Positions 9,095 through 18,415 of a stretch of DNA of 64,000 bases are shown one piece after another; within the stretch, counting starts at the first letter, position 1, and every line of letters begins with the position of its first letter. Source of the DNA: Marinicella marina (lineage in GTDB: Bacteria; Pseudomonadota; Gammaproteobacteria; Xanthomonadales; Marinicellaceae). Under the pieces are notes generated by a model. It ran no database searches. It had not been told where the DNA came from and saw only the letters and a list, made by a program, of their open reading frames with translations. The position numbers and the translations under genes were made by a program. The stretch is taken from assembly GCF_030065545.1 (NCBI RefSeq), contig NZ_JASJNC010000003.1, forward strand, positions 310,001 through 374,000, written 5' to 3'.

Positions 9095-10063
9095 ATGCTT
9101 GAACAAATCACACCCTTGTGGCCCATTTTTACGAGAGTAAAACAGACTGGAAAACCATTGGTTTTGGCCACGCTGGTCAACACCTCCGGTTCAAGCTATA
9201 AAAAAGCAGGTGCCATGATGTTAATTGAGGCCGATGGCAGCACCCATGGTTTAATCAGCGGCGGCTGTTTGGAAGCTGATGTGGCGATGCACAGCAAGGG
9301 CGTGTTTGCAAATGGTAATGCGGTGCTACTTGATTATGACATGAGCGATGATTCCATTTTCGGCCTGGGTGCGGGTTGTGATGGTCATTTGAAAATCGTT
9401 TTACAGTTACTCAAAGATGACTATTTACCATTCAGTGCCTTGAATCCATTAAATGAGCAAGACAGACCGCTGTCACTGACCATCAACAGCATCAAAAGCG
9501 CACATTTTCCCATCGGGGCCTTCAGCATCAAGCAGAACGATGGTTTGATCGAATCTCACCCGAACATTCACCAACATCTCCAGCATACCAAGGCACTTAA
9601 TTACTTACCAGCACCGCGCATTGTCATTTGTGGTGCTGGCATTGACGTCTATCCTCTGGTCATGATGGCCAAACAACTTTTCTGGCACGTCACGGTGCTT
9701 GATCACCGTCCGGCGCGTCTACAGTTGGCACCACTCAATGAGGCCGCCACCCTTGTAGTGCCGTTAGCGGAATTAACCACAAGCCTCAAACCACTCAGAT
9801 TTGATGCCGCCATCATCATGACCCATAACTTGGATTTTGATGCCAAATACATGCATTATTTTGCTGCATCTGAGGTGCCTTGGATTGGCTTGCTGGGACC
9901 ACAACAGCGGAGAGATAAAGTATTGAAAGCAGCCAACTTATCGCTGCATGAAATCAATCATCGCCTCAAGGCACCGGTTGGCTTGGACATTGGTGGTCAC
10001 ATGCCTGAGCAGATTGCTGTTTCAATCATTGCGCAACTACAACAATATTTTTTAAAGCCATGA
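9095..10063 (+). CDS. xdhC: XdhC/CoxI family molybdenum cofactor insertion protein
   Basis: A 322-residue member of the XdhC/CoxI family, chaperones that bind molybdenum cofactor and help insert its sulfurated form into xanthine dehydrogenase-family enzymes. The N-terminal domain shows TSGSSYKKAGAMML and the conserved cysteine motif GLISGGCLEADV. A second motif, FGLGAGCDG, follows around residue 90. The C-terminal half is a Rossmann-like domain beginning IVICGAGIDVYPLV and containing VLDHRPARL. Its stop overlaps the mocA start by four bases (ATGA), so the two form a maturation pair. No xanthine dehydrogenase subunit gene is in the window, so the client enzyme is unknown. Confidence 0.9.
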   Translation: MLEQITPLWPIFTRVKQTGKPLVLATLVNTSGSSYKKAGAMMLIEADGSTHGLISGGCLEADVAMHSKGVFANGNAVLLDYDMSDDSIFGLGAGCDGHLKIVLQLLKDDYLPFSALNPLNEQDRPLSLTINSIKSAHFPIGAFSIKQNDGLIESHPNIHQHLQHTKALNYLPAPRIVICGAGIDVYPLVMMAKQLFWHVTVLDHRPARLQLAPLNEAATLVVPLAELTTSLKPLRFDAAIIMTHNLDFDAKYMHYFAASEVPWIGLLGPQQRRDKVLKAANLSLHEINHRLKAPVGLDIGGHMPEQIAVSIIAQLQQYFLKP

Positions 10064-10629
10064 GGATCAACGGCCTCATCCTTGCTGCTGGCAACTCCAG
10101 CCGGCTGGGCCAACCGAAACAACTGGTGATGTATGAGAACCAGACTTTGTTACAAAGGATTGAGCGGACCCTGTGGCCAATGGTTGATGGTCTATTTGTG
10201 GTATTAGGCAGCCAACATGAATACATTGCCAAAGCTTTAAAACAAGCAACGCCGCTGTTGAACGAAAATTGGCAGCAAGGTATGGCTTCATCATTGAGAC
10301 TGGGTATGCAACAAGCTAAAGATCAAGCTGATGCCGTATTGGTGGCACTGTGTGATCAACCCAAAATCCCCCAAAGTCATTACCACAAGTTAATCCAGCT
10401 GGCGGTGAAAAATCCCAATCACATCATTGCCACCTCATACAATAACCAGGCAGGTGTACCAGCAGTTTTTCAACAAACTCATTTTGCTGCATTGGATGAA
10501 ATACGTGGAAAAAAAGGCGCGCAGTCCATGCTTCGCCAAGGTCGTTTCCCTTTGAAAACCGCAGCTTGTGCTGCCGCCGCATTTGATGTTGATTTACCCG
10601 TTCACATGCATGCCTTAAAAACAGATTAA
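10060..10629 (+). CDS. mocA: MobA-like NTP transferase (MocA-type Mo cofactor cytidylyltransferase)
   Basis: A 189-residue nucleotidyltransferase that probably makes molybdopterin cytosine dinucleotide for xanthine dehydrogenase/oxidase-family enzymes. The nucleotide-binding opening LILAAGNSSRLGQPKQLV is clear, followed by ENWQQGMASSLRLG and the metal-binding ALCDQPKI. ATSYNNQAGVPAVF follows, typical of MocA rather than MobA. It is translationally coupled to xdhC, which fits the cofactor-maturation role. GTP versus CTP specificity cannot be decided from motifs alone; the xdhC context favours CTP. Confidence 0.85.
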   Translation: MRINGLILAAGNSSRLGQPKQLVMYENQTLLQRIERTLWPMVDGLFVVLGSQHEYIAKALKQATPLLNENWQQGMASSLRLGMQQAKDQADAVLVALCDQPKIPQSHYHKLIQLAVKNPNHIIATSYNNQAGVPAVFQQTHFAALDEIRGKKGAQSMLRQGRFPLKTAACAAAAFDVDLPVHMHALKTD

Positions 10630-10669
10630 TCAATGGTTGAATATATATTGCGCCATTTAAAAACCCGTG

Positions 10670-10698
10670 TTGACATATCTGCATTGACTGCGTTTAAA
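10670..10698 (+). promoter_or_regulatory. Probable promoter of the GGDEF/EAL gene
   Basis: A perfect -35 TTGACA at 10670-10675 is followed after 17 bases by TTTAAA (10693-10698). The next gene starts at 10740. Confidence 0.5.
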
Positions 10699-10739
10699 TA
10701 TCATCTACTCATGCTTCAACTGACCCAGGCCAACATTCA

Positions 10740-12770
10740 ATGACCGCAACCCTACTGTTTCAATCATTCAGTGCAGTGCTGATTGGCTGGTTGTTACTGC
10801 ATTACGCCCATATTTATCACCGAAAATACCTGTTTTATTGGTCTTACAGCTTCTTCAGTTTAGCCATCTTCCTATTGGGTTCAAGTTTGGGATTGTGGCT
10901 GGTTGACAACGACTTTGGGCCCTCATCTCCTTGGCGATTGATTAACTTGTTTGTAATCACCACAGCGGGCTATATGCAAATTGCATTTTTAGTCATTGGC
11001 ACCATTTCACTGGTAAAAGGCACCTCCATCAACAAATTCACTTTTATCAGAATTCTGATGATCTGTTTGTTCATCGCATTTTGTATCACTGTGTTCAAAA
11101 ACTGGGATGCCTCCGGTGCAGATTTGCGGTATTTGACCAGGATTGGCTTGCGCTATTTCACCGCAGGTTTGGCATGTCTGGGTACCGCAATTTACATCTT
11201 GCGTAACGACCCCAATCCCATCATAGGCAAGAAGATTGTCACCATTGGCTTTTTTGTGTATGGTTTTGAAATGACTTTTCTGGGTTGGCTGACTTTTGAA
11301 AACTATTTTTTCAATGGCAGTGATTTACTGCTATACCTGATTCCCTACCACGGCTTATTCGAATTAATCTTATACCCCATCATTGGCGTTGGCTTAGTTG
11401 TTTGGTTATTGGAAGTTGAACGAATCAAAAGCAAAAAAACTGCAGACCAACTGAAACACCTGAATCTGTCTGATGCGCTGACCGGCTTACCTAATCAACC
11501 AGCATTACAACAATTTTTGCAACAATGGTCGCTGGTAGCACAATCGAATGAACCCATGACACTGGTACTTTTTGGTGTTGACAAAATGGCCAGGTTCAAT
11601 GATGGTGAAGGATTTAAAAAAGGCGATCAACTGTTGATCGCTTTGGCCAAAAGAATTGATATGTTGTGCCGAGGGAAACCATTTTACGGTCGTATTTATG
11701 GTGATGTGTTCGTACTGATGATGAATGGAAATGAAAAAAACGAAATTAAAAAGGCAGAAAAAATACGACAAAAACTTTCTCGTCCTTTTAAATTAAGCGG
11801 TCAAACCTTTCACTTAGAAGTGAGTGCAGGCGTCACTGAACTTAGTAACACCTCTGATCATGAGCAGGCATTCAACCAAGCCAACTTGGCCTTGATGTTT
11901 GCCAAACAAAGAGGCGGCAAGCAATCTTTGGCATTCAATTCAGAAATGAAGTCTCCGCAAAACAGCAACATCAATTTTGAGAATGATTTAAGGAGCGCTT
12001 TTAAAAATAATCAGTTTGAACTGTATTATCAACCGATTTGGTCAAGCAAGAATCGAATCATGTGTTTCGAAGCACTGATCAGGTGGCAACACCCCAGCAG
12101 AGGCCTGTTGTTACCTGGGGCGTTTTTATCCATGTTACAACAAATGAGAATGATGATTCAGTTGGATTATTGGGTTGTTGACGAAGCTTTCAAACAAGCC
12201 AAAGCTTGGCGCAAAGTAAATACCGATGCGGCGAAAATAAACATCAACCTTTCGGCAGAAACCATTCAGGATGGCAGCATCACTGAACACATCAAGCAAT
12301 GTTCCCTGCGCCACCAATTAACACCACAGCACATCACCGTTGAAATCACCGAAAACACTTTGATGCAAAACATAGCCATTGGTACCAACACATTGAATGA
12401 GTTGCGTGAATTAGGTATGGAGATAGCTATTGATGATTTTGGTACTGGTTACTCATCATTAAATTACTTGCGCTCGTTTCCAGCTGATGTGATTAAATTT
12501 GACCGCACTTTTGTTTCTGATCAGAGTAACCATCACCTCAATCACAAAATTCTCCAGGCTTTGATTCCACTGTGTCATGACCTGAATAAAAAAGTGGTGA
12601 TCGAAGGGATTGAAAATCAAACCCAATTTAACCAGCTTGAAGAACTGAAAGTTGATGGTTTCCAAGGCTTTTACTTAAGTCATCCATTGGCTGAAAAAGA
12701 AGCCATTAAAATGCTGACCATGAGTAAAAAATCAATGGTTAAGGCCATGTTCAATGAAGCACCTGGCTGA
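10740..12770 (+). CDS. Membrane GGDEF-EAL protein, degenerate cyclase with intact phosphodiesterase
   Basis: A 676-residue cyclic-di-GMP protein. Residues about 1-225 contain around seven hydrophobic helices, a membrane sensory module with no family I can name. A GGDEF domain (about 240-390) keeps SDALTGLPNQPAL but reads RIYGDVF where the catalytic GG(D/E)EF should be, so it is unlikely to make c-di-GMP. The EAL domain (about 410-670) keeps FEALIRW, NINLSAET, EITENTL, IDDFGTGYSS, IKFDRTFV, EGIEN and GFQGFYLS, so it should hydrolyse c-di-GMP. The degenerate half may bind GTP as a regulator, as in other hybrids. Another cyclase gene lies 1.3 kb downstream on the other strand. Confidence 0.93.
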   Translation: MTATLLFQSFSAVLIGWLLLHYAHIYHRKYLFYWSYSFFSLAIFLLGSSLGLWLVDNDFGPSSPWRLINLFVITTAGYMQIAFLVIGTISLVKGTSINKFTFIRILMICLFIAFCITVFKNWDASGADLRYLTRIGLRYFTAGLACLGTAIYILRNDPNPIIGKKIVTIGFFVYGFEMTFLGWLTFENYFFNGSDLLLYLIPYHGLFELILYPIIGVGLVVWLLEVERIKSKKTADQLKHLNLSDALTGLPNQPALQQFLQQWSLVAQSNEPMTLVLFGVDKMARFNDGEGFKKGDQLLIALAKRIDMLCRGKPFYGRIYGDVFVLMMNGNEKNEIKKAEKIRQKLSRPFKLSGQTFHLEVSAGVTELSNTSDHEQAFNQANLALMFAKQRGGKQSLAFNSEMKSPQNSNINFENDLRSAFKNNQFELYYQPIWSSKNRIMCFEALIRWQHPSRGLLLPGAFLSMLQQMRMMIQLDYWVVDEAFKQAKAWRKVNTDAAKININLSAETIQDGSITEHIKQCSLRHQLTPQHITVEITENTLMQNIAIGTNTLNELRELGMEIAIDDFGTGYSSLNYLRSFPADVIKFDRTFVSDQSNHHLNHKILQALIPLCHDLNKKVVIEGIENQTQFNQLEELKVDGFQGFYLSHPLAEKEAIKMLTMSKKSMVKAMFNEAPG

Positions 12771-12812
12771 CAAATTTATAGGTGGAGTGTGGTTTAAAAA
12801 AAACCAAAAAAA

Positions 12813-14030
12813 TCAGTTGATGGCTTCGATTACCCTTTTGCGCCAAATGTATAACAATAAAAAAGCACAAAAAGACGAACCTAAAAAGCCCAGAACGATG
12901 GCATACAATGTGGTACTGATTTGCTGCGAAATCACTATACCTAAAATCGCCGCTATCAATGCCGATACGACGCCAATGACTGAAGCGCCCATGCCTGCAT
13001 GATTACCAAGGGGTAACATCGCTATGGCAATTAAGTTGCCATAAATAAGCCCAATACAAACATTAATGAACCCCAGGTATATGACCAGCGCAAAGAACGG
13101 TGGTAACCCAGCAAAATATCCGGCCAGTATCAAACCCATTATGTTGCCTAGCAACAACAATGACATGGCCCAAAAAGTCACCTGATAGACGCCAAAACGC
13201 ATCACTATTTTGGCATTGATAAATGCCGCCAAGCCAAAAAACAGAGCAATGCCACCAAATATTTGGGGGAACTTATCTTTGGCATCATACATTTGACTGA
13301 ATATTTGTTCCGAACCATTCAGATAAGCCATGAAGCCACTGAAGACCAGTCCACTGATGACCGCAAATACCATGGAAACAGGCTCGGCCAAAACCGCTTT
13401 AAAGCTGGCCCATATGTGATTGATCCTGAATGGTCTGCGTTGACCGCTGGCCAATGATTCTGGCAATCTAACCATCACCCAAACCGCTAATAACAAACCA
13501 AAGCCAAGGTAGGTATAGATAATGAATTGCCAAGGACCAAAATGCAATAACAGCGCACCTAAACTGGGGGCAAATACAGGCACCATGATGAAAATCATCA
13601 TCACCAATGAAGTCACTCTTGCCATCTCATTGCCAGCAAAATGATCCCGAGTGATGGCATTGACCATGATTCTGGCCGCCGCTGCTCCAACCCCTTGCAC
13701 GGCTCGTGCAGCCAAAAACAGACTGAATGAGTCAGCCAACAAACAAGCCACCGAGGCGATGATATAAACGGCCAAGCCGAACAACAACACCGGTTTTCGT
13801 CCAACACTGTCTGACACAGGCCCGTAAAACAATTGCGCCACAGCAAACCCTAACATGTAGGCAGTGATCATCCATTGTTGTTCATTCCCAGGGGCCAAAC
13901 CAAAATCACTGGCTATCATGGGCATGGCAGGTAACTGCAAGTCAATGGTCAAAGCACCCAATGAAGTCATCAAAGCCAATAAAATAATCAACTCTGCCTG
14001 GGAGATTTCTCGGTGAGGGTAATCAGACAT
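12813..14030 (-). CDS. Bcr/CflA family MFS drug efflux transporter
   Basis: A 405-residue major facilitator with twelve predicted helices in the 14-kDa/Bcr-CflA group of proton-driven drug exporters. The N terminus has TIDLQLPAMPMIASDFG, and helix 2 to 3 carries the MFS signature YGPVSDSVGRKPVLL. Helix 4 has the RAVQGVGAAAARIMVNAI motif typical of this subfamily, followed by PVFAPSLGALL. The substrate cannot be predicted. It converges with the GGDEF/EAL gene (42 bases between stops) and is followed upstream on the same strand by the TPR-GGDEF gene, separated by 33 bases, so the two may share a transcript. Confidence 0.92.
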   Translation of the reverse strand: MSDYPHREISQAELIILLALMTSLGALTIDLQLPAMPMIASDFGLAPGNEQQWMITAYMLGFAVAQLFYGPVSDSVGRKPVLLFGLAVYIIASVACLLADSFSLFLAARAVQGVGAAAARIMVNAITRDHFAGNEMARVTSLVMMIFIMVPVFAPSLGALLLHFGPWQFIIYTYLGFGLLLAVWVMVRLPESLASGQRRPFRINHIWASFKAVLAEPVSMVFAVISGLVFSGFMAYLNGSEQIFSQMYDAKDKFPQIFGGIALFFGLAAFINAKIVMRFGVYQVTFWAMSLLLLGNIMGLILAGYFAGLPPFFALVIYLGFINVCIGLIYGNLIAIAMLPLGNHAGMGASVIGVVSALIAAILGIVISQQISTTLYAIVLGFLGSSFCAFLLLYIWRKRVIEAIN

Positions 14031-14063
14031 CTATGCAAGTCAGCAAAAACTTGCAGTGTAACA

Positions 14064-15833
14064 TCAGCTTTGTGATGTTGCCATAACCACACAATTGCGA
14101 CCGCGGTCTTTTGCGGTGTAAAGCGCCTTATCAGCACTGTAAAGCGCACGGCGCCATGTGGGTCTTTGTAGGTCAATAATTTCACTGATCCCAATTGATG
14201 CGGTTAAAGAGAAAGTATTCATGCCAGTACTGATTTCAACATTGGCAATGGCATTGAGCAATAATTGTGCATACTGGTTTATTTTTTCCGGCGGTATGTC
14301 ATCAGTTAACAACAGAAACTCCTCGCCGCCCCAGCGACAGACATAACGTTCAGGAGTCAGAAATTGTTCCAAACAGGCAGCAATTTTTATCAAAGCGGTA
14401 TCACCAACATCATGGTCATAATCATCATTGACGGTTTTGAAATTATCCAAATCAATCAGCCATAGATAACGTTTCGCCGGAGGCGCTGGTAATTTATGTT
14501 CAATATGCCACCCTTGCAAAGCACGGCGGTTACCGAGCTGGGTTAAAGTATCGGTCATTGCCATTTGCTTGAGTTTGCGATTGGTGATGTACTGCCAGAG
14601 TACGAACAACACCAGCAACAGCATGATAAATGAAACCACCAGTATTGTAATGAGGCGTTGATTTTCGCTCGCTTCGATGGCCAGTTGGTTTTTTATTTGC
14701 GCACTGTTTTGCAGAGCCAACTGTTCACGTTTTTGACTGTCGCTGAGTTGATTCTGCATTTGCGCCATGTAATCTTTATTGAATGTTTTTTGAAATTCAT
14801 TCAACAGTGTACGGTGTTTCTTATAAACGGCCAGAGCTTTCTCTGGCTGATTTAACCTTTCGTACAACATGGCCAATGAACCCAGTGGATGATTGACACC
14901 CAACAGCGCTTTGCTGTTTTCAGCTTGATTGAAAAAAGCGTATGCTTGGTCGGCCAAATCAATGTAATTCGCATCCGGATTGACACTTAAATCTAAATTG
15001 GCTTCAGTGATTTGAATCACATAGTTGAACACCGATTCATCGGTTTCAGGCTCAATTAACTCAATCGCTTTATCTACGTATTCGATGGCTTTTTCATAAT
15101 TTTCAACTTCCTGATATGATGCACCAATGCCGAAATAAATTTGAGCCGCCCGACTTTTTGGCCATTGTTCAGTGATCAAAGCTTCGGTCATGCTGTATAT
15201 CTTCAAAGCTTCACTGTGACGATTCTGACCACGTAAGGTGTTGGCTAAATTAAATAAAACCGGCGGTTGGTATCTGAAGTCATCATTCGCTTCCATCAAA
15301 TCCAGCGCGGTGTAATAATTATCAATCGCTGTTTCATGATTTTCTATCTCTGAGTTCAACACCCCTAAATTAATCAACAAAGGAATTTGTTCTGGAACGA
15401 TATCGAGGGCGGTGGCTTGATTCATGGCTTCTTGGTAGATTTCTACCGCACTGATTCTTTCACCGATGCGGTGATAGATGGCACCCGCTCGTCTGGTTAA
15501 TTTGATGCTTTCTGTTGATTTTGGTTGTTGACTGATCAGGGTGAATAAATCGAACGCTGTCTTTTTGGCAGCTTGAATTGAATCAGTGGCGGCGTAAGCC
15601 CAACCCATACAACCGAGAAAATGGGCATAATCTATTGGCTTGATACGCTGATCCAGTGATTCCAGTTGTTGTTGTGCCAAAGCTATGGCATCAGCAGGCT
15701 TATCATCCTCTAATGCGGTGCATTGTTCACGTTCAAATGAAACACTGCCTTGGTCTGATCCAAACGCCATATTGGTTGAGCCCATCAAGACAAAAACAAG
15801 CATTAATAACGGCATGGTGCGAACAAGTATCAT
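14064..15833 (-). CDS. TPR-repeat diguanylate cyclase with one membrane helix
   Basis: A 589-residue cyclic-di-GMP synthase. It begins with a signal peptide (MPLLMLVFVLMGSTNMAFG, preceded by a possible alternative start). A long periplasmic helical part with several tetratricopeptide repeats follows (for example AEIYQEAMNQATAL-like, YEKAIEYVDKAIELIEP and PEKALAVYKKH segments). A coiled linker and one membrane helix (LITILVVSFIMLLLVLFVLW, near residue 395) lead to a cytosolic GGDEF domain. MTDTLTQLGNRRAL and the canonical RWGGEEF near residue 500 show it should be active. No obvious inhibitory RxxD site stands out. The TPR region is probably the signal input. Confidence 0.93.
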   Translation of the reverse strand: MILVRTMPLLMLVFVLMGSTNMAFGSDQGSVSFEREQCTALEDDKPADAIALAQQQLESLDQRIKPIDYAHFLGCMGWAYAATDSIQAAKKTAFDLFTLISQQPKSTESIKLTRRAGAIYHRIGERISAVEIYQEAMNQATALDIVPEQIPLLINLGVLNSEIENHETAIDNYYTALDLMEANDDFRYQPPVLFNLANTLRGQNRHSEALKIYSMTEALITEQWPKSRAAQIYFGIGASYQEVENYEKAIEYVDKAIELIEPETDESVFNYVIQITEANLDLSVNPDANYIDLADQAYAFFNQAENSKALLGVNHPLGSLAMLYERLNQPEKALAVYKKHRTLLNEFQKTFNKDYMAQMQNQLSDSQKREQLALQNSAQIKNQLAIEASENQRLITILVVSFIMLLLVLFVLWQYITNRKLKQMAMTDTLTQLGNRRALQGWHIEHKLPAPPAKRYLWLIDLDNFKTVNDDYDHDVGDTALIKIAACLEQFLTPERYVCRWGGEEFLLLTDDIPPEKINQYAQLLLNAIANVEISTGMNTFSLTASIGISEIIDLQRPTWRRALYSADKALYTAKDRGRNCVVMATSQS

Positions 15834-16054
15834 TTCTTTATGTGGGTCAATGAGTAGTTAGGTATCATGCTAACTTCAGATGCAAAAGCTGCCAAGTGTT
15901 TTCAAAGGTTTGATTAAAAAAGGTACATTATTGGACATAAATCAAGCCCAACTGTTTCTATTCAACCACAAATCATATCCAACTGTAACAAGTTGTCAGT
16001 CGACTTTGGGCGCTCAGGCCGCATTGACTCTTAATTCACATAAATCGGCCACCG
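15834..16054. other. Intergenic region upstream of the TPR-GGDEF gene
   Basis: A 221-base gap that must hold the promoter of the TPR-GGDEF gene on the minus strand. A plus-strand reading frame at 15880-16065 has no recognisable domain or good ribosome binding site, and I do not call it. No repeat or hairpin stands out. Confidence 0.4.
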
Positions 16055-16426
16055 TCAAATCATGACAAAAATGATCGCTGAGAAAACAACCACAGAAAAA
16101 GCCAAAACCATAAATTTATTCATACCCGCGGCTCTTTGTGGTTGGGGAAGGGTCACTTCAAGGTCACATTCGGCTTTGACAAGCACCCTGAAGAAGGTGT
16201 CCCAAAAACCCACCTTGATTGAATTGTATGCATCAAGTGCTATGGTTCTGTTGGGTTGGTTCAACATCAACCCAAAACTTTCGATTTCAATGTGACCGTA
16301 GGATTTGTTGCAGTTTTTGGCTGATGCGCCAAACTCAATCGTTAAGGGCAAACCACTGAACCTGCGACAGTAAATTTCAACTTTCTCTCCAGCAACAACA
16401 TGTATCACCTCTTTATTTTCAGACAT
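16055..16426 (-). CDS. Small tail-anchored hypothetical protein
   Basis: A 123-residue protein I do not recognise. Residues 1-98 are soluble with beta-like alternation, including EKVEIYCRRF, HIEIESFGLML, and two cysteines around residues 20 and 39. The last 20 residues (KFMVLAFSVVVFSAIIFVMI) form a single hydrophobic helix ending at the C terminus, so it looks like a tail-anchored inner-membrane protein facing the cytosol. The upstream region offers a weak ribosome site. It lies 130 bases downstream of another small membrane protein on the same strand. A competing plus-strand frame covers the same DNA, but the hydrophobic tail and amphipathic pattern favour the minus frame. Confidence 0.6.
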   Translation of the reverse strand: MSENKEVIHVVAGEKVEIYCRRFSGLPLTIEFGASAKNCNKSYGHIEIESFGLMLNQPNRTIALDAYNSIKVGFWDTFFRVLVKAECDLEVTLPQPQRAAGMNKFMVLAFSVVVFSAIIFVMI

Positions 16427-16556
16427 TTTTGATTACCTAAAAAGTCATCAATTGTGTCCCATGCGATGTTTTTTATCCTGAAAAAAATATGAAAAAACGA
16501 TGAAATTTACTTGTCTGAATTTCAAAATTTCTGCGGCAAACCCTTTGCATGTCGAA

Positions 16557-16985
16557 TCAAACGTCTTGAACAATAACCACCTCTGGATAAAAGGTCACTT
16601 GGTGTTGTTGACAAAGTGCTTTGATTTGCTCAATTGAAACGTCTTTGAGTTTAACTGTTTCACCTGATTTCATCACCACCACTGGGACCTCCTCACCTTG
16701 CTCAGACCACACTTCGACTTTTTCTATGTCGTGCCAAGGGTAATTCATTACGGTCCTGTTAACTTGTGAATAGGCAGCAAAGCCAAATGGCGTGATGAAT
16801 GTCTTTGGATTCTTATTCGGGAAAAATTTTAACTTCAACATGTTGATGATTAAAATAACAGGCAACAGCAACAGTAAGATGATCAAAATCGGAATGATGA
16901 TGATCAAAACCAAAATAAACGGTATCCAACTCAAAGGATTGGCCTTATTCGGCATGTTGCTGAGGATTATTTGGGCTAATTTCAT
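16557..16985 (-). CDS. Hypothetical membrane protein with PH-like soluble domain
   Basis: A 142-residue protein. After about 18 polar residues it has a long, very hydrophobic stretch (residues about 19-50, rich in isoleucine and leucine), probably two closely spaced helices. A soluble C-terminal domain of about 85 residues follows (TPFGFAAYSQVNRTVMNYPW, DIEKVEVW, VVVMKSGETVKLKDVS). The pattern of short strands plus a final helix resembles bacterial PH-like membrane-associated domains, but this is only a resemblance. Its start overlaps the stop of the aldehyde dehydrogenase gene by four bases, so it is probably translated from the same message. No function is assigned. Confidence 0.68.
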   Translation of the reverse strand: MKLAQIILSNMPNKANPLSWIPFILVLIIIIPILIILLLLLPVILIINMLKLKFFPNKNPKTFITPFGFAAYSQVNRTVMNYPWHDIEKVEVWSEQGEEVPVVVMKSGETVKLKDVSIEQIKALCQQHQVTFYPEVVIVQDV

Positions 16986-18415
16986 TGCATACCCAACATG
17001 GCTTTGGTTTCTAAGAACTCATCAAAACCCTGCGGCCCCCTTTCGCGACCATTGCCAGAATGTTTGTAACCTCCAAAAGGTGCAGTGCGGTCCATTTGGG
17101 CGCCGTTGATGTGTATCATGCCAGCTCTGATTTGTTTAGCAACAGCATTAACATGTTGTGCGTCTGCACCTGAAACATAGCCAGACAAACCATAATCAGT
17201 GTCATTGGCGATGGCGATGGCTTCAGCCTCATCTTGGTAACTCAACAAGCACAACACCGGTCCAAAAATCTCTTCTCTGGCTATTTTCATGTCATTATTA
17301 ACTCGCGAGAAGACCGTTGGCTTAACGTAATAGCCTTGCTCTAGTCCTTCAGGTTTGCCTACACCACCAACTAACAATTCAGCGCCCTCATCAATACCCG
17401 CTTGGATCAGGTCTTGGATTTTTTGCCACTGGACCTCTGAAACAACCGGACCGGCAAAAACACCTTCATCGTTGGGCGCACCAACCGATACTTTACTTAA
17501 AGTATTTTTAATGACCTCCTCTGCTTCAGCCAGGCGCTCTTCAGGCACCAACATGCGCGAGGGTGCGTTACAATTTTGACCAGAATTCACACACATGGTT
17601 TTGACCCCACCACTCACAGCCTTAGCGAATGCCTCCGCAGACAAATCGGCTAATATAATGTTTGGTGACTTGCCGCCTAATTCTTGTGTCACACGTTTTA
17701 TTGTGGGCGCAGCATCTTGAGCCACTGCTGTACCTGCCCGGGTCGAACCGGTGAATGAGACCATTTGTATGTCTGGGTGTGCGGAGATGGCTGAGCCCAC
17801 TGCAGGACCATCACCATTGATCATATTGACCACCCCAGGCGGCACACCCGCCTCATGCAATACCTGCATCAAAAGATAGGCTGAAAGTGGCGCCACTTCA
17901 GATGGCTTCCAGACCACAGTACAACCAGTTGCTAAAGCCGGTGCCAACTTACAACCAATTTGATTCACTGGCCAATTCCATGGTGTGATAAAACCACATA
18001 CTCCAACTGGTTCTTTGCGAATCGTGGTGCTGTCTTGTTTGAACTCAAACTCGTAGTCTTTCAGTACTTGCATGGCTGACTTAAAATGCATGTAACCCGA
18101 TGCGGCTTGGTTGGACTCACTGAGCCACTTTGGTGCGCCCATTTCTTCAGTGATGGCCGCCGCGATGTCTGCGGATTTACTTTTGTAGGCGGCGCAAATG
18201 GCCTCTAATAATTCCAAACGTTCTTGTTGCGTGAATTGCGAGAAACTGATGAATGCCTGTTTGGCCGCGGCCACAGCCGCATCAACATCGGCAGCTGTAC
18301 CCATTGATATTTGACCAGCCACTTGTTCAGTTGCCGGGTTGATTACCTCAAGTTTTTCTCGATCTTGAGGTGTGACCCATTGGCCATCTATATAGAAATT
18401 AATGTAATCGCGCAT
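16982..18415 (-). CDS. NAD(P)-dependent aldehyde dehydrogenase
   Basis: A 477-residue single-domain aldehyde dehydrogenase. Key motifs are complete: ITPWNWPVNQIGCKLAPALATG, KPSEVAPLSAYLL, SFTGSTRAGTAVA, the base in QELGGKSPNIIL, the nucleophile in NSGQNCNAPSRML (near residue 280), and EEIFGPVL with GPQGFDEFLETKA at the end. The nearest broad group is the bacterial aldehyde dehydrogenases with a GQNC motif, which act on varied aliphatic or aromatic aldehydes; substrate is not predictable. A small membrane protein gene overlaps its stop. It is divergent from the fructosamine-kinase-like gene. Confidence 0.93.
   Translation of the reverse strand: MRDYINFYIDGQWVTPQDREKLEVINPATEQVAGQISMGTAADVDAAVAAAKQAFISFSQFTQQERLELLEAICAAYKSKSADIAAAITEEMGAPKWLSESNQAASGYMHFKSAMQVLKDYEFEFKQDSTTIRKEPVGVCGFITPWNWPVNQIGCKLAPALATGCTVVWKPSEVAPLSAYLLMQVLHEAGVPPGVVNMINGDGPAVGSAISAHPDIQMVSFTGSTRAGTAVAQDAAPTIKRVTQELGGKSPNIILADLSAEAFAKAVSGGVKTMCVNSGQNCNAPSRMLVPEERLAEAEEVIKNTLSKVSVGAPNDEGVFAGPVVSEVQWQKIQDLIQAGIDEGAELLVGGVGKPEGLEQGYYVKPTVFSRVNNDMKIAREEIFGPVLCLLSYQDEAEAIAIANDTDYGLSGYVSGADAQHVNAVAKQIRAGMIHINGAQMDRTAPFGGYKHSGNGRERGPQGFDEFLETKAMLGMQ

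Noticed and set aside
12786-12808. TGGTTT/AAACCA hairpin between convergent genes
   Set aside because: The stem is only six AT-rich pairs and lacks a following T-run for either strand, so I do not call a terminator.
15880-16065. 61-residue plus-strand frame in an intergenic gap
   Set aside because: It has no recognisable domain, no clear ribosome binding site, and overlaps the end of a better minus-strand gene.
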